Assembly (NCBI GenBank): GCA_902805475.1
Contig: CADCSX010000001.1
Coordinates: forward strand, 1,736,001 to 1,800,000
Length of the DNA: 64,000 bases
Reading direction: 5' to 3'
Source: Entonaema liquescens
Lineage: Eukaryota; Ascomycota; Sordariomycetes; Xylariales; Xylariaceae
Under the pieces are notes generated by a model. It saw nothing but the letters and a program-made list of their open reading frames with translations, did no database searches and had not been told where the DNA came from. The translations under genes were made by a program, and so were the position numbers. Below, one piece after another: positions 51,076 to 61,588 of the stretch; position 1 is the stretch's first letter, and each line of letters opens with the position of its first letter.

Positions 51076-53514
51076 TTACCTCTCCGATTTCTGTTTTGCT
51101 TCTTCCTCTTCCTCTTCGCCGAGATCCTCGTCGTTGTCTTCCTCAAGATCTTCCTCGATGATCTCAGACTCCGAGAGTGAGGGACCCTGCGACTTAGTTG
51201 GGATCTCGCCTCCGCTCATTTGCCACTCCATCAGTCGGGTGAATTCACTATGAGGGTTCGCGCTCAGTTCTTCGTAGGATCCTACTTCGGCGACCGTGCC
51301 TTGGTTAGATAGTACGATAATCTTCTCCGAGCGCTTGATTGTAGAAAGACGGTGCGCGATAGAAATAGTCGTCCGGCGGCGGCCCTTAAGTAGTGCTGCT
51401 AGAGCTAGATTCACAGCTGTCTCGGATTCCGCATCCAAGGCTGAAGTTGCCTCATCCAGAATGAGAATATCAGGATCCTTGATGAGTGCTCGTGCGATAG
51501 CGATGCGTTGTTTCTGCCCGCCCGAGAGCTGTGCACCCCTAGGGCCGACTTGCGTCTCGAGGCCTTGTGGGAAGTCGGCAATGAAGCCACAGTTGGCCTT
51601 TTGCGCAGCCGTTACAATCTCAGATCTCGTAGCACCTGGTTTTCCGTAAGCGATATTGTCGGCTACCGTACCCGAAAACAATACTGGTTCCTGGGACACC
51701 ATGCCGATGCGGCGGCGTAGCGACTTTGCGTTCATCTGAGTAATGTCCATGCCGTTGATTTTGATGGTACCAGAGGTGGGATTGTAGAACCTCAGTAACA
51801 GAGATGAGACGGTCGATTTTCCTCCACCTGAAGGGCCAACAATGCACACATTGGTCCCTGATGGGATCTCAAAATTCAAACTGTTAAAGATCGTCACAGC
51901 AGGTCGTGTGGGATACGCGAAGGAGACGTTCTCGAATCTGATGGGCCCTTGCGCGGACGTAACTTTGAACCCCTTAGTCGAGGAGATACCAGAGTCCCGA
52001 TCTTGAAGTTCGAAGATACGCGTAGCGGCTCCGACTCCTTTCATCAATTCTGAGTAGAAGTTGGCCACGCCAAACAAACCACCACCAGCCCAGAATGTGT
52101 ACATGACAAAAGTAGTAAGGTCACCAGCTGTCATTATGCCATCTCTCACAAGATTACCGCCAAACCACAGCAAAGCGATTATCGTCATGTTACCCATCCA
52201 GGATGTTCCGGAGAAATACGACGCATCGTATATGGACTGCTTCTTCCCGAGCTCAAAGACCTTCCTGACCTGGTTGTTGTATCGACGGACCTCCTGGGCC
52301 TCGCCGGCGAAGGCCTGACTAGTCCTGACATTTCCCAAGCGTTCTTCCGCGATCTTTGTAAGGGTTCCCAAATTCTGCTGCATTTTGCGACTGATCCTCC
52401 GGATGACGCGAGAGTATACGAAAGAGGCAGTACCGATGAAAGGGGCAGCGAGCAAGATAATGGCAGTGAGGCTAGGGCTGATCCAGGCCATCAATCCAAG
52501 TCCCGCAACGCTGTTTACCATAGATCTTAATCCGTCCGATACGTTTTGCGTGATACTCTTGCCCACTATAATAGTGTCCGTGCCGAGCCGAGAAATCAGG
52601 TCGCCGACCCTGTTTGCATCGAAAAACTCGGCATCCTGGCTATAGGTCTTCCTGAAGAGCTGGGATCGCAGGCGTGTGACGACTCGCTCGCCCACAATAC
52701 GTAGCAGAACAATACGTCCAAAGTTAGCGCATGCGCCGAGGGTAAGAGCCAGCCCGAAAGCGCCGAAGAACTGGTAGAGCGACAGGCCGAATATCACCGT
52801 ATCCTCGGCAGTTTTTGCGGTAGCCAGATTCATGACTTTGCCAACAACCAAAGGGAGCGAAACAAAGAGACCGGAAGAGATGAGCAACAAGACCACAGCA
52901 ATTATAAGATTTTTCGCCTCTGGCTTCGCAATCTTGATGAGACGCCAGATCTCGCTGAATGACGCAGCCATTTTCTTGCTATCTTTTCCATCGTGAGAAA
53001 GCCGAGCGCGTAAATTAACCTGAGCTGCCTTCGAAGCCTTTTCACTCTTGCCGAAACCTTCGTGGGATTGTGCATTGTCTTCCACCGTCTTAGCAGTTGT
53101 CGAAGCAACAACACTGATGTCCCTCTTCTCACTACTCGGGAGAGTTACATTAAGGTTCTCCCGGTTAGACGGTTGATTCGTAGAAAGCTGTCTTAGTATA
53201 CCAATTGGCGATTTCCATGGTGAGTTCGATATTTGTATTCGTGACGTGGAAGTAAAGCCGAGCTTCGGAGAAAGGACTAGCGGCGTTTGCGATCGGATGG
53301 AGCGAGATGAGTGATAATTCGTCTTGAAAACAGTCGGAGAGGTCTGGAAGAACGGCTGTGACGGAGCATCAAAGGTAATTGGTCGCTTAGAAGGGGCGCA
53401 AAGCCCACAGCATGGTGGTAGGAGAGTAGGTTGGTGGGAGAAGCCCTTCGTGATGCCGACGCCGCGTTGCGGGAGGCATCCCACCACAGCGCGGCCCAAT
53501 GCTCCCGAAGGCAT
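51076..53514 (-). CDS. MDL1: Mitochondrial half-ABC transporter MDL1 (ABCB10-like)
   Basis: This is an ABCB-type half transporter of the mitochondrial inner membrane. Yeast Mdl1 exports peptides made by inner-membrane proteolysis. It is a single exon of 812 residues counted from the ATG at 53514; the open frame extends six codons further without ATG. The first 185 residues are Ser/Arg-rich and include a likely presequence. A six-helix membrane domain covers about 195-495. The ATPase domain has Walker A GPSGGGKST (about 560-568), Q-loop MVSQEP, signature LSGGQKQR (about 663-670), Walker B ILILDEATSALD (about 683-694) and switch His in SIAHRLST. The C-terminal 40 residues are strongly acidic. 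All catalytic motifs are intact. Confidence 0.94.
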   Translation of the reverse strand: MPSGALGRAVVGCLPQRGVGITKGFSHQPTLLPPCCGLCAPSKRPITFDAPSQPFFQTSPTVFKTNYHSSRSIRSQTPLVLSPKLGFTSTSRIQISNSPWKSPIGILRQLSTNQPSNRENLNVTLPSSEKRDISVVASTTAKTVEDNAQSHEGFGKSEKASKAAQVNLRARLSHDGKDSKKMAASFSEIWRLIKIAKPEAKNLIIAVVLLLISSGLFVSLPLVVGKVMNLATAKTAEDTVIFGLSLYQFFGAFGLALTLGACANFGRIVLLRIVGERVVTRLRSQLFRKTYSQDAEFFDANRVGDLISRLGTDTIIVGKSITQNVSDGLRSMVNSVAGLGLMAWISPSLTAIILLAAPFIGTASFVYSRVIRRISRKMQQNLGTLTKIAEERLGNVRTSQAFAGEAQEVRRYNNQVRKVFELGKKQSIYDASYFSGTSWMGNMTIIALLWFGGNLVRDGIMTAGDLTTFVMYTFWAGGGLFGVANFYSELMKGVGAATRIFELQDRDSGISSTKGFKVTSAQGPIRFENVSFAYPTRPAVTIFNSLNFEIPSGTNVCIVGPSGGGKSTVSSLLLRFYNPTSGTIKINGMDITQMNAKSLRRRIGMVSQEPVLFSGTVADNIAYGKPGATRSEIVTAAQKANCGFIADFPQGLETQVGPRGAQLSGGQKQRIAIARALIKDPDILILDEATSALDAESETAVNLALAALLKGRRRTTISIAHRLSTIKRSEKIIVLSNQGTVAEVGSYEELSANPHSEFTRLMEWQMSGGEIPTKSQGPSLSESEIIEEDLEEDNDEDLGEEEEEEAKQKSER

Positions 53515-54431
53515 CTTAAGCGCTTTACTCACACCCGAGTCTTCATGGATCGATATAGGTGTGTTCCCTTGCGCAGGGTTCGCACCATCGAAACGAAGCT
53601 AACTCGAGCTTCACTTTTTTATATTTTCGCCGCGCAAGTTTCGTTAGTAACCTCGGTGGTAAAGAGAAAGGAAAAAAAAAATTAAGAATGCCGTCATCTA
53701 CACGGAGTAATTCATTAAAACCGATGAAGCTTTCGTATCGCTTATGCATCATCCAAGCAACTTGCGTATAGAGCTAATCGGCACAACTCCGGTCTGTCAT
53801 GTTCCCTGTAGAGTTTAGTGTATAGGTACCTTAGTACATTTGAAGGCTGGGGGATAGTTGATTTCAATTGCAACTTCTTCTTTGTCATTAACTTAATTAC
53901 ATGAGTTGTATATCCTTTATGTGTGGATTTACGGCCATTCTAAGGAATAGCTACATCAATACCCTATCACAGTTGCGCGAGTTCTGGGCATGGGTCTGAT
54001 CAACAAACTGGTGATACTTTGAATCCAACTTCCTTTTCTTCCTATACATAATATAAAGGAGCAACCCGGCAAGCTTCTTCAACTATTATCGGCATGACTA
54101 AGAGTACATAGTCGCAAAAAGACGATATAGAGCCAAATTAGAGCACCTGACACTCTAGTATCTTTTTGATGAGTAGTCGAATAGGAACTATATTATTTTG
54201 CAGCCACAGTCTTATACCGCGAGTAGAAAAGGAGGGTATATCCATAGTGAACAAGGTGAACAAGACTTGTAGTAACCTCGCATGATATTTTGGCATCAAA
54301 AATGGAAAGAAGCCACCCTGAAATGCAAAATTGTCATTACTATACATTAATTGTCTTTGCATTCTGCTCGACGTCTCCAAGATATCACTTGGGAAAGTTG
54401 GCATGGTTAGCTCACGCCATATCCGCCAAGG
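53515..54431. other. Intergenic region between MDL1 and the CID-protein gene
   Basis: This stretch holds the MDL1 promoter and the 3' side of the next minus-strand gene. Nothing recognisable is seen apart from a short poly-A run at about 53670. Confidence 0.45.
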
Positions 54432-55832
54432 TTACGAGCCGCTGCTGTCTCTACGGAGCATCTCGGCTACATCCGAGTCAATGCCATCGTCTTCTCCAAG
54501 GTCGGGAAAATCATTGCCAGCATCGAGCTTACGCTTCTTAGACCCGTTCATCGTAGTTGGCACCGACTTATACTGGACGCTGAGATTAGCGTGGGTGTCG
54601 GCATCCTGTATATTAGGCGGTTGGCCGGTGGTTTCTTGGGTACTACCTGTATGATCCGTTGTATCAGCGTGCTCCGGAAAGTCCGGCTCCATGGGTGGTG
54701 GCGTGAGCTCTTCAATCTCCGGTCTATCAGGCTCTGGGTCAGGATGATCATTTTGGCCATTGCTGAAGTAAGGCTCATCATCTGGAAGTCCTGCCATGAT
54801 TGCTCTTTCAACTTCGGTCTTCTTGTCCTCTACTTCCATCCTCCGTCGCACGAAAGTCTCCAGCTGATCTTCTTCAGATATTAGTGCATTTCTGTTGCTG
54901 TCTAGGACTTTCTGTAAAGCTGCAACAAGCTCCCGGCGAGCCTTTACACATTGATCTACAGCTCCTTCAGCCTGGGCTAGTGTTTTGAGCAATCCACTTA
55001 AACGAGCAGCATACACAGGGGCAGAAGGCGCAGTGCTTCCGGGACCCAACAATTTGTCGTATTCCTGGTTAGCTGTATTGACCGTGGACTTTGTACTCAG
55101 AAGCAACTTTGTCACATTCTGCTGGGGAGCTGTTAGGGGCGCTAGCTCTGCTGGAATGGAGGAAGACCCAAATATCGAGCCACCCAGTCCGGCTTTAGCG
55201 GTACCACGGGCCTCGTTGATTTCTTCATGTAATTAGTATGATACTCGCAGATGCCACTAAGAGCTAAAAGCTTACCTTGGACGCGCGCTTCTATCGCCTC
55301 TAAGATGGGTGTCTCGAAGACAGTACGTTCTTTCCAGACATCAACGACCCGTTTGATCCTCTGCTGTATATCCGCCGAGGCGCCCTTGTAAGCAGTAGCA
55401 ACGGCTTCTGCAATAATAGGAGAAAATGCTACGACGAAATCTTCTCTGTGACGAGCTTTCGTCTGCTGTGCAACCTCTAATAGTACTGTTAGGGTTTTTC
55501 TCGAGACAGAGCAGATTGGTACGAATAGAGCGACTTGGGTGCTATAAGTTGGGAATACTTACCATTGGCAAGGTAGATGAGATTCAATCGCTTGTGACTT
55601 GTAGAATCTCTAAGGCGTTGGAGCCACAGTTGTACTGTTCGATCTGCATGGCGTCTGACGTTCGACAAATAAGTCAGTGATTGTCTACTAGGCGACACAG
55701 ATTGCTTAATGGATATGTGCTCGAGTTTGCCTACCTATGGAACATGATCCACTGGGATACGGACACAATGCTGTCTGCCGCCTCGGAGAGTGCAGAGAGC
55801 TTGGCCAACACAGCATCGTCGGTGTAAGCCAT
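54432..55832 (-). CDS. RTT103: CID-domain protein, RTT103/RPRD type
   Basis: The protein should bind the phosphorylated C-terminal domain of RNA polymerase II and act in transcription termination and 3'-end processing. Four exons are read on the minus strand: 55832-55735, 55654-55563, 55476-55276 and 55222-54432. Phases are 2, 1 and 1, all consistent, and the product has 393 residues. The CID occupies about residues 1-131. It starts MAYTDDAVLAKLSAL, with SVSQWIMFHRRHADRTVQLW, then RLNLIYLANEV and RIKRVVDVWKER. A coiled-coil segment follows (about 190-270), then an acidic Pro-rich stretch and a basic KKRKLD near the C-terminus, a possible nuclear signal. Assignment to the Rtt103/RPRD family is strong; one-to-one orthology is inferred. 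Confidence 0.88.
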
Positions 55833-56646
55833 ACTGACTTGTTGAAACGAGGAATTGAAGAAGTAGGGGCTTGTGCTGGACTGGATGGACTCTTCTGTGA
55901 AATAGAGTGTAGTTTACTTGGTGAATCAATCTACAGTTGGCTACCAGGGTTTCATCTTGACGCGGGCCGAAGACGCGAAGACGTTGCTTAAAGGTAGTCT
56001 AGCCTACTTGCAAATATCATGAGATAGGGAAAGTAACTCGAGTCCAGCACAAAGCAGAAGGCAGTAAGGTTAGTAAGAGCCACCTCAGACTACTGCTCGT
56101 TTCTGCTTGTTTGTTTTGTTTTGTGATATCTAGCTTAAGTAGTTGATAGAGAAAGTAGAAGTAGAGGTAGGATGCATAAAATGGAAAGCAAGTGGAGCCA
56201 TGGGGGAACGGGAACGTACATAATACCGTCGATCTCATATGATTGGAGCACGTGATTAGCGCAGTCGCACGGACATTTTTTACCAATTATATTCTTGGGA
56301 GGTTGTCATCCTTTTTTTTAAGGCATTCGCGTTAGGTATTTTAGTAGGTACGTACACGTAGTGATAAGATGTTAACAGTGCGCGTTATAATGATTAACGC
56401 TTAAAGTACCTTGAATGCACTGTATTTAGATCCATGCTTGCAACTGTAATCTGTACTTCATACAAAAACGACGTACCTGAGGCTACAGCTTTAAGCCTTG
56501 CAAGAGCATTAGACATATTCCATATTCTTGCATATCGTTAATTCCTCCAAGACTCTCTACATAATAACCTCGACGCACATTCCCGACAACTGGAAATCTC
56601 TTATAACCACTCCTACTTAACGACTCGATCGCATTGCTATTTTCAA
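55833..56646. other. Divergent promoter region between the CID-protein gene and clathrin light chain
   Basis: This is a shared upstream region of two divergent genes. Nothing recognisable is seen apart from a purine-rich part around 56140-56210. Confidence 0.45.
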
Positions 56647-57487
56647 CATGGCGGACAGATTCCCGTCGCTAGACGATTTTGATTCTGGTGGTGAGCATAG
56701 TTACCCCCTACTTTTTGTTTTTTATCCCCTGGGATTGGGTGCTTACTCTTAACTTTTTTCTCCAGCCCAGACTGAAGTCCAAGATGTTGGATCTCCTTCC
56801 GCCGACGACTTCCTCGCTCGCGAACGCGCTCTCCTTGGCGATGACGCCACGCAGTTTACTACGGGCAACGAGTCTGCAGCCCTAGCGGATCCCTCGTCCG
56901 ACGATCTTCTAGGAGGCGGTGGTGCCGAAAGCGCCCAATTCGAGAGCCAATTCCCCGACATTAACACGTCGAATGAGGTTCGTTATTTTTGAGCTAGCCG
57001 TAACAAGACCATATCTCTAATAATTGCCAATGAGCAGCAAGTCGCACCCGGTGGTACCGTCACCGGCCCATCTGTCAGCTACAACTCGGGCTTCAATGCT
57101 TATGTTGGGGAGGAGGAAGAACCTGAGGTGATCAAGGAGTGGCGCGAGAAGAGGGATGCCGCCAACGCCCGACGAGCCGAGCAGTTTGCCGCCCAGAAGG
57201 CCGAGACCATCAAGGAGGCTCAACAAAATATCGATGATTTCTACGAGAACTACAACAGCAAGAAAGAGAAGACGATCGCGCAGACCCGAAAGGAGGCCGA
57301 GCAATTCCTAGCCAGCCGAGATGACACTACTTCTGGCGGTACGAGCTGGGAGCGCATTGCTAAGCTAGTTGATGTGAGCGGCAAGGGTCAAAAGGGTGGT
57401 GCCAGTGGTTCAGGCAAGGAACGCTTCCGCGAGCTTCTTATGAGCTTGCGCAAAGATGAAAAGGCCCCCGGAGCCGAAGGATACTAA
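56647..57487 (+). CDS. CLC1: Clathrin light chain
   Basis: This subunit of the clathrin triskelion regulates coat assembly in endocytosis and Golgi/endosome transport. Exons 56647-56689, 56766-56977 and 57038-57487 join in phase and encode 234 residues. The N-terminus is MADRFPSLDDFDSG, followed by a Gly/Ser/Asp-rich segment. The heavy-chain-binding coiled coil begins at VIKEWREKRDAANARRAEQF (about residues 115-134) and continues with IKEAQQNIDDFYENYNSKKE. A Trp-containing segment, TSWERIAKLVDVSGKG, leads to KERFRELLMSLRKDEKAPGA at the C-terminus. Length and domain order fit the family. Confidence 0.95.
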
Positions 57488-57842
57488 ACACACTCTTAAT
57501 ACTAGTAGTATACACAGACATGACCGACTAACAAAGTCTACCTGTTAGTTGGTTTACTAGCACGAGCTTGCGGATGGACTAGTTCCAAACCAGCTGGAAT
57601 TAGATAACATTCATGTATGAGTAAATAGCAGGCATTATAGAGGTTTCTTGTGCCTTGGGCGTAATGGACTAATTTATAACAACTTGATAGCTTAAGACAC
57701 GAGAAGGTTGATCATGAATCCAAACTAGAAGGGAACTCGTAGGGATTGTATGCACAATGGTCTATTCCTTAACCTAGAAGGATACACCTAGTAATCCTCG
57801 CCATTATCATCTACAACGCTAGTCCTCTTTACTCTTGTCTAT
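57488..57842. other. Convergent intergenic region
   Basis: This is the 3' side of clathrin light chain and of the COX7 gene. Nothing else is seen. Confidence 0.45.
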
Positions 57843-58317
57843 TTAGGACTTGCCGAACCATGTGTTGTAGCCCAGAATCTTACGTCCCATCATGTACATG
57901 CAGGCTATAGTCATCATTAGAATAAGCTGCGACGATAAATGATACGATAAACGAACCTCCGAAGCTGCCCCAAAGAAGAACATTGTAGGGGACTAGTAGG
58001 TAGTTGCTTCGCGGGTTCTGCGTTATATTCAGTCAGCTGAGGATGACCTTCCATAGACAGTACGTAAACAAATTGGAGACATACGATCCTCCAGACACGG
58101 GTGTGCTGCTTGTAGGCTTGCTGGTAGAATCGCTGGTGGTCAGGCACCTTGTTGGGGGCGTTGACTAGACTACACGGCTGGTTGTTAGCATACGTCAACG
58201 AAGCTAACTAATCCCATCAGGAAGACATTCGGATCCGCGCATATACGGAATGAGGTCATTGACAACCAGATAACCGGTCGCGAGAACATTGATATAGAGG
58301 GTGCACACATACGGCAT
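57843..58317 (-). CDS. COX7: Cytochrome c oxidase subunit VII
   Basis: This is a small nuclear-encoded subunit of complex IV in the inner membrane. Exons on the minus strand are 58164-58085, 58017-57957 and 57904-57843, preceded by a first exon ending at 58209; phases are 1, 0 and 1. The core reads NKVPDHQRFYQQAYKQHT, then RVWRINPRSNYLLVPYNVLL, then MYMMGRKILGYNTWFGKS. It aligns by eye with yeast Cox7, including the NPRS/HPRS turn before the single membrane helix. The start is uncertain. In-frame ATGs at 58317 (103 residues) and 58242 (78 residues) both splice correctly; the shorter one fits the family size better. The ATG at 58217 is out of frame with this splice. The gene is divergent from the PPR-like gene. 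Confidence 0.82.
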
Positions 58318-58772
58318 TTTGTAGATGTTCGAGGGTCGTTCGTATGCTGGGTTATGGATTCGAAAGTGTATGAAGAAGCTGTTATTGAAAGCTTGAATTG
58401 AATCGATTCCAACATCGAATGATTGGATCTCGGATTAGGTAGTGCTCTGACTATGACTAAGCGTTAAAACCTCGGCTAAGCATTGTAACTACATGCTAAC
58501 CCCACTAAACCCCCAGTCGCAACGGCGGTCCAATGGCTAGCAGCTTCCATTTCTTTAATGGCTTATCGTCAAAAAAAAAAGGTACCGAAATACCTTATTA
58601 ATCCGATCTAAAGCTGTGGTATCTTTCAAAAATTCTAATTGACTACATAATTTTCCTTATGCAGCTATTCGCTCTCTACCCTCAGATCCCTGCTTCACCA
58701 TTTCCTCCTCTTGTCGAGGCTACGCCTGTGGACTAAACCGTCTACTAGCAGTATGTAAATCGTGTGGCAGTA
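58318..58772. other. Shared upstream region of COX7 and the PPR-like gene
   Basis: This short divergent spacer lies between two mitochondrial genes. It contains a poly-A run at about 58570-58580. No motif was recognised. Confidence 0.45.
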
Positions 58773-61268
58773 ATGCGATTGGCGAGCATAACCCTTCGAG
58801 ATGTGAAGCCAAAGCGTTTTGTCCTCCATCCTCGAATCCCACTCTCATACCAGCGCCCTCAGTTGCACCGACGAGACGCTCGGTTACCTGTCTCGGAATA
58901 TAGAAAGAACGCACGATACTATTTCTCAGTGTCGTCCTCGAACGGCTCGGGAAGCCCTTTCGATATTCTCTTGTCGGAACTGTCTGGAGATGTCCAAGTG
59001 ATACGGAAGACGCCTGCGCAACAACAGAACTCGGCCTTCCCTTTAGTCCAAGAAGCGAAACTATTTGGAAAATGGAGAGGTTTATTGACCAACCCTTACC
59101 GTCTCTCTGTCGAGTCCGACTTTGATCGGCGTGGTCCAGCCAAAGAATGGAGAAGCAAGCTGTTAGTAGACCAATTCGAAAACCGTAACGACCTTGCCTT
59201 ATGGAGTGCTCTCCTAGATTACCAGAAGAGAGTCAATGGGGACCTAGGCGTTTGGGAGGTATGGAAAGGTCTATGGGGTCGCAAGACGCTATACGATGTC
59301 CAGGATCCGCTTGCGCCTGCGTTTTGGCAAACCATGTTAGAAGCCGCAGTGAGGTCTGGGGAGAATAATAAATTTCTAGCAAGCGTCTGGATTTACAGCG
59401 AGTGGATGTATGAAATGCACGGCGTAAAATGGCCGCAACTCTACTCGACGATACTGTCGCACTTCCTACGCACTCACCAGCACCATCAAGCTTTGAAGTG
59501 GCAACTACGGTTGACTCCAAACTTCTATCCGGGTGCAGACGAGTTTGCGAACATGATCAAGCAGTTTGCAAATGACCCAGGGTTGTACCGTACTCCCACT
59601 CTTGAGTCTCTATACATCATGAATATTGATCATAAGCTGTACGATGTCCTCGTTCCATATCTATACGACTTGGGTGCGTCCCGTCTAGCAGCACAATGGC
59701 GACGTACTTGTGTTCAACATAGGGATTTGCCCCTATCGCCTGTTTCTGCTCGACCCTTTCTACGATTTTTGCAAGGCTATTTTTCTTTTATACCACTTGA
59801 CCCCCAAGAATCGGCCGCGGTTGACAACTTAAACTTCGAATCAAAGGAGGATACAGAAAAAATTGAGATATCTCGGGAATTCATGAATCGTGTGCACGGT
59901 GGTACATTTGGTATCAGTGTCAAGAATTATAACGATCGACTGGGGGCTAAGTGGCTGGCTAGCTCCTGGGTCAGTTTGAATACCGCCATCTCAGCAATTT
60001 CAGGGTTAGGCATCAGTGAGATTGGACCGTTATCCTTGCAATCGATCGCACTGAGAGAAGGGACATCAAAAGGCGTATTAAGACGCATGGAGCAATTAAA
60101 GGAGCATGGGATTTCAGTTGTCGATTCTAACTATCTGAGACTGGTACTTTACTTAGCTAAAGCCAAGGACGACGAGCTTCTTCTTGATCTTCTGCATAGC
60201 GACCTCCATCCGGACGTATTTGACGATCTTGAATTACAGTCACAACTAGTTGTCTCTACAGCCAACTCGGAGGATTGGAGGACTCACCGACTTATGTTAG
60301 CTACGCAGCTAGCAGTAATGGATAAGTCGACTCGTCAAACAGCCAACGCACTTGCACAATCATATATTCTACGTAAAGACCGAGTAGGGCTCTCGAGGCT
60401 CTTAGACGATATGAAGGCGATGGGAATCACAATCGACTCTAACCAGACAAATTTGTTGTTTGATAGTCTCGCCACCGAAATCAAGTCCACATTTATGCCT
60501 AAAGAGTCACTCTACTTTTACCTACCTATTTGTCGACAGCTCGCAGCTATGGAAATCCCAGTGCCGATTCGCTGTTGGCGGAAGCTACTGTTCTGTCTTA
60601 CTCGACAAGGCAGAGTGGACGATCTGGAAAAACTCAGTATTGAACTGGCAGATATGTTTACTTCCTTCCAGTCTTCTCGCCCAGGTTTCGTTCCTGTACA
60701 CCCGGAGGATATACCGGAGCCCATGAAAAAGCCGTTGTCCAGTGTGGAAAATCTCCTGGGCCTGTATGTTCCTTTAGACTTACCAACCCGAATACCCCAA
60801 CATCCGCTACGCCTGATATTCGATAACAGGATAGTAGGGACAATTGTACGCCATTCGTTTTATCCTTCCCAGAACCTTTCCAGGACAGTTGCACCCATGC
60901 AGAGCCATCATCAACGGCATATAAATTTCGGCGGTGCCCGGGCTGTCAGGCTACTCCGGAGTCTTTACGACCGGGGCGTTCTTATTGAGAAACCGCACTT
61001 GGTTTCTCTGCTTAAACTCCGCCTGATCACCCTCTATGGGATTGGTTATCCAACTAGAAGGATATGGCAGGTGGCGAGAGCAAACAATCGTCTAACACTG
61101 AAGGAAATGAAAACCTATTTAGACGAGGCTTGGGGAGAAGAACTCCTCCCACCACTAGAGGTACTGAAAGAGGAGATTAAGACTCGTGGTCAAGAGCAGA
61201 TGATACGAGACCAAGAGTATCTACACAGTATGGGGAAGGCAATGCCTCAGCTTCGTATCGTGCTGTAA
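58773..61268 (+). CDS. Mitochondrial pentatricopeptide-repeat-like protein
   Basis: This large helical-repeat protein probably acts in mitochondrial RNA expression. It is a single exon of 831 residues from the ATG at 58773; the frame extends three codons upstream with no ATG. The N-terminus is Arg-rich without acidic residues in the first ten, as in a presequence. PPR-like helix pairs are recognisable, for example FWQTMLEAAVRSGE, LALAQSYILRKDRVGLSRL and LLDDMKAMGITIDSNQTNLL. Other repeats are degenerate, as usual in fungi. The C-terminal part is Arg/Lys-rich (GYPTRRIWQVARANNRLTL). I cannot tell which mitochondrial transcript it serves or whether it matches a named yeast protein. Confidence 0.8.
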   Translation: MRLASITLRDVKPKRFVLHPRIPLSYQRPQLHRRDARLPVSEYRKNARYYFSVSSSNGSGSPFDILLSELSGDVQVIRKTPAQQQNSAFPLVQEAKLFGKWRGLLTNPYRLSVESDFDRRGPAKEWRSKLLVDQFENRNDLALWSALLDYQKRVNGDLGVWEVWKGLWGRKTLYDVQDPLAPAFWQTMLEAAVRSGENNKFLASVWIYSEWMYEMHGVKWPQLYSTILSHFLRTHQHHQALKWQLRLTPNFYPGADEFANMIKQFANDPGLYRTPTLESLYIMNIDHKLYDVLVPYLYDLGASRLAAQWRRTCVQHRDLPLSPVSARPFLRFLQGYFSFIPLDPQESAAVDNLNFESKEDTEKIEISREFMNRVHGGTFGISVKNYNDRLGAKWLASSWVSLNTAISAISGLGISEIGPLSLQSIALREGTSKGVLRRMEQLKEHGISVVDSNYLRLVLYLAKAKDDELLLDLLHSDLHPDVFDDLELQSQLVVSTANSEDWRTHRLMLATQLAVMDKSTRQTANALAQSYILRKDRVGLSRLLDDMKAMGITIDSNQTNLLFDSLATEIKSTFMPKESLYFYLPICRQLAAMEIPVPIRCWRKLLFCLTRQGRVDDLEKLSIELADMFTSFQSSRPGFVPVHPEDIPEPMKKPLSSVENLLGLYVPLDLPTRIPQHPLRLIFDNRIVGTIVRHSFYPSQNLSRTVAPMQSHHQRHINFGGARAVRLLRSLYDRGVLIEKPHLVSLLKLRLITLYGIGYPTRRIWQVARANNRLTLKEMKTYLDEAWGEELLPPLEVLKEEIKTRGQEQMIRDQEYLHSMGKAMPQLRIVL

Positions 61269-61588
61269 CATATATTTAACGCCTAGTTATATGTACATAT
61301 ACAATATAGAATAAAGATACCCACGGATTTATATAGAGCATAGATAGGAGGGTATACACCTCTATAAGACGGAATTAAGATTTAGATAAACTTGTCTGAT
61401 ACAGGATCTCGTCAATACCTCCCATGCCCATGATAGGTGGCTAGACAACTCTAGTTCGAATGGCTCAATGATATGAGCCAGATTGTGATATACCGTATTT
61501 CCTACATACCTCCCAAACGTACAATAAGCGTAACCCAGAAACGCTCTCTCATCAGCTCCCCTCTACTCCCCCGTCAGTCCCTCCGTCG
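61269..61588. other. Convergent intergenic region
   Basis: This is the 3' side of the PPR-like gene and of TLG2. Nothing else is seen. Confidence 0.45.
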
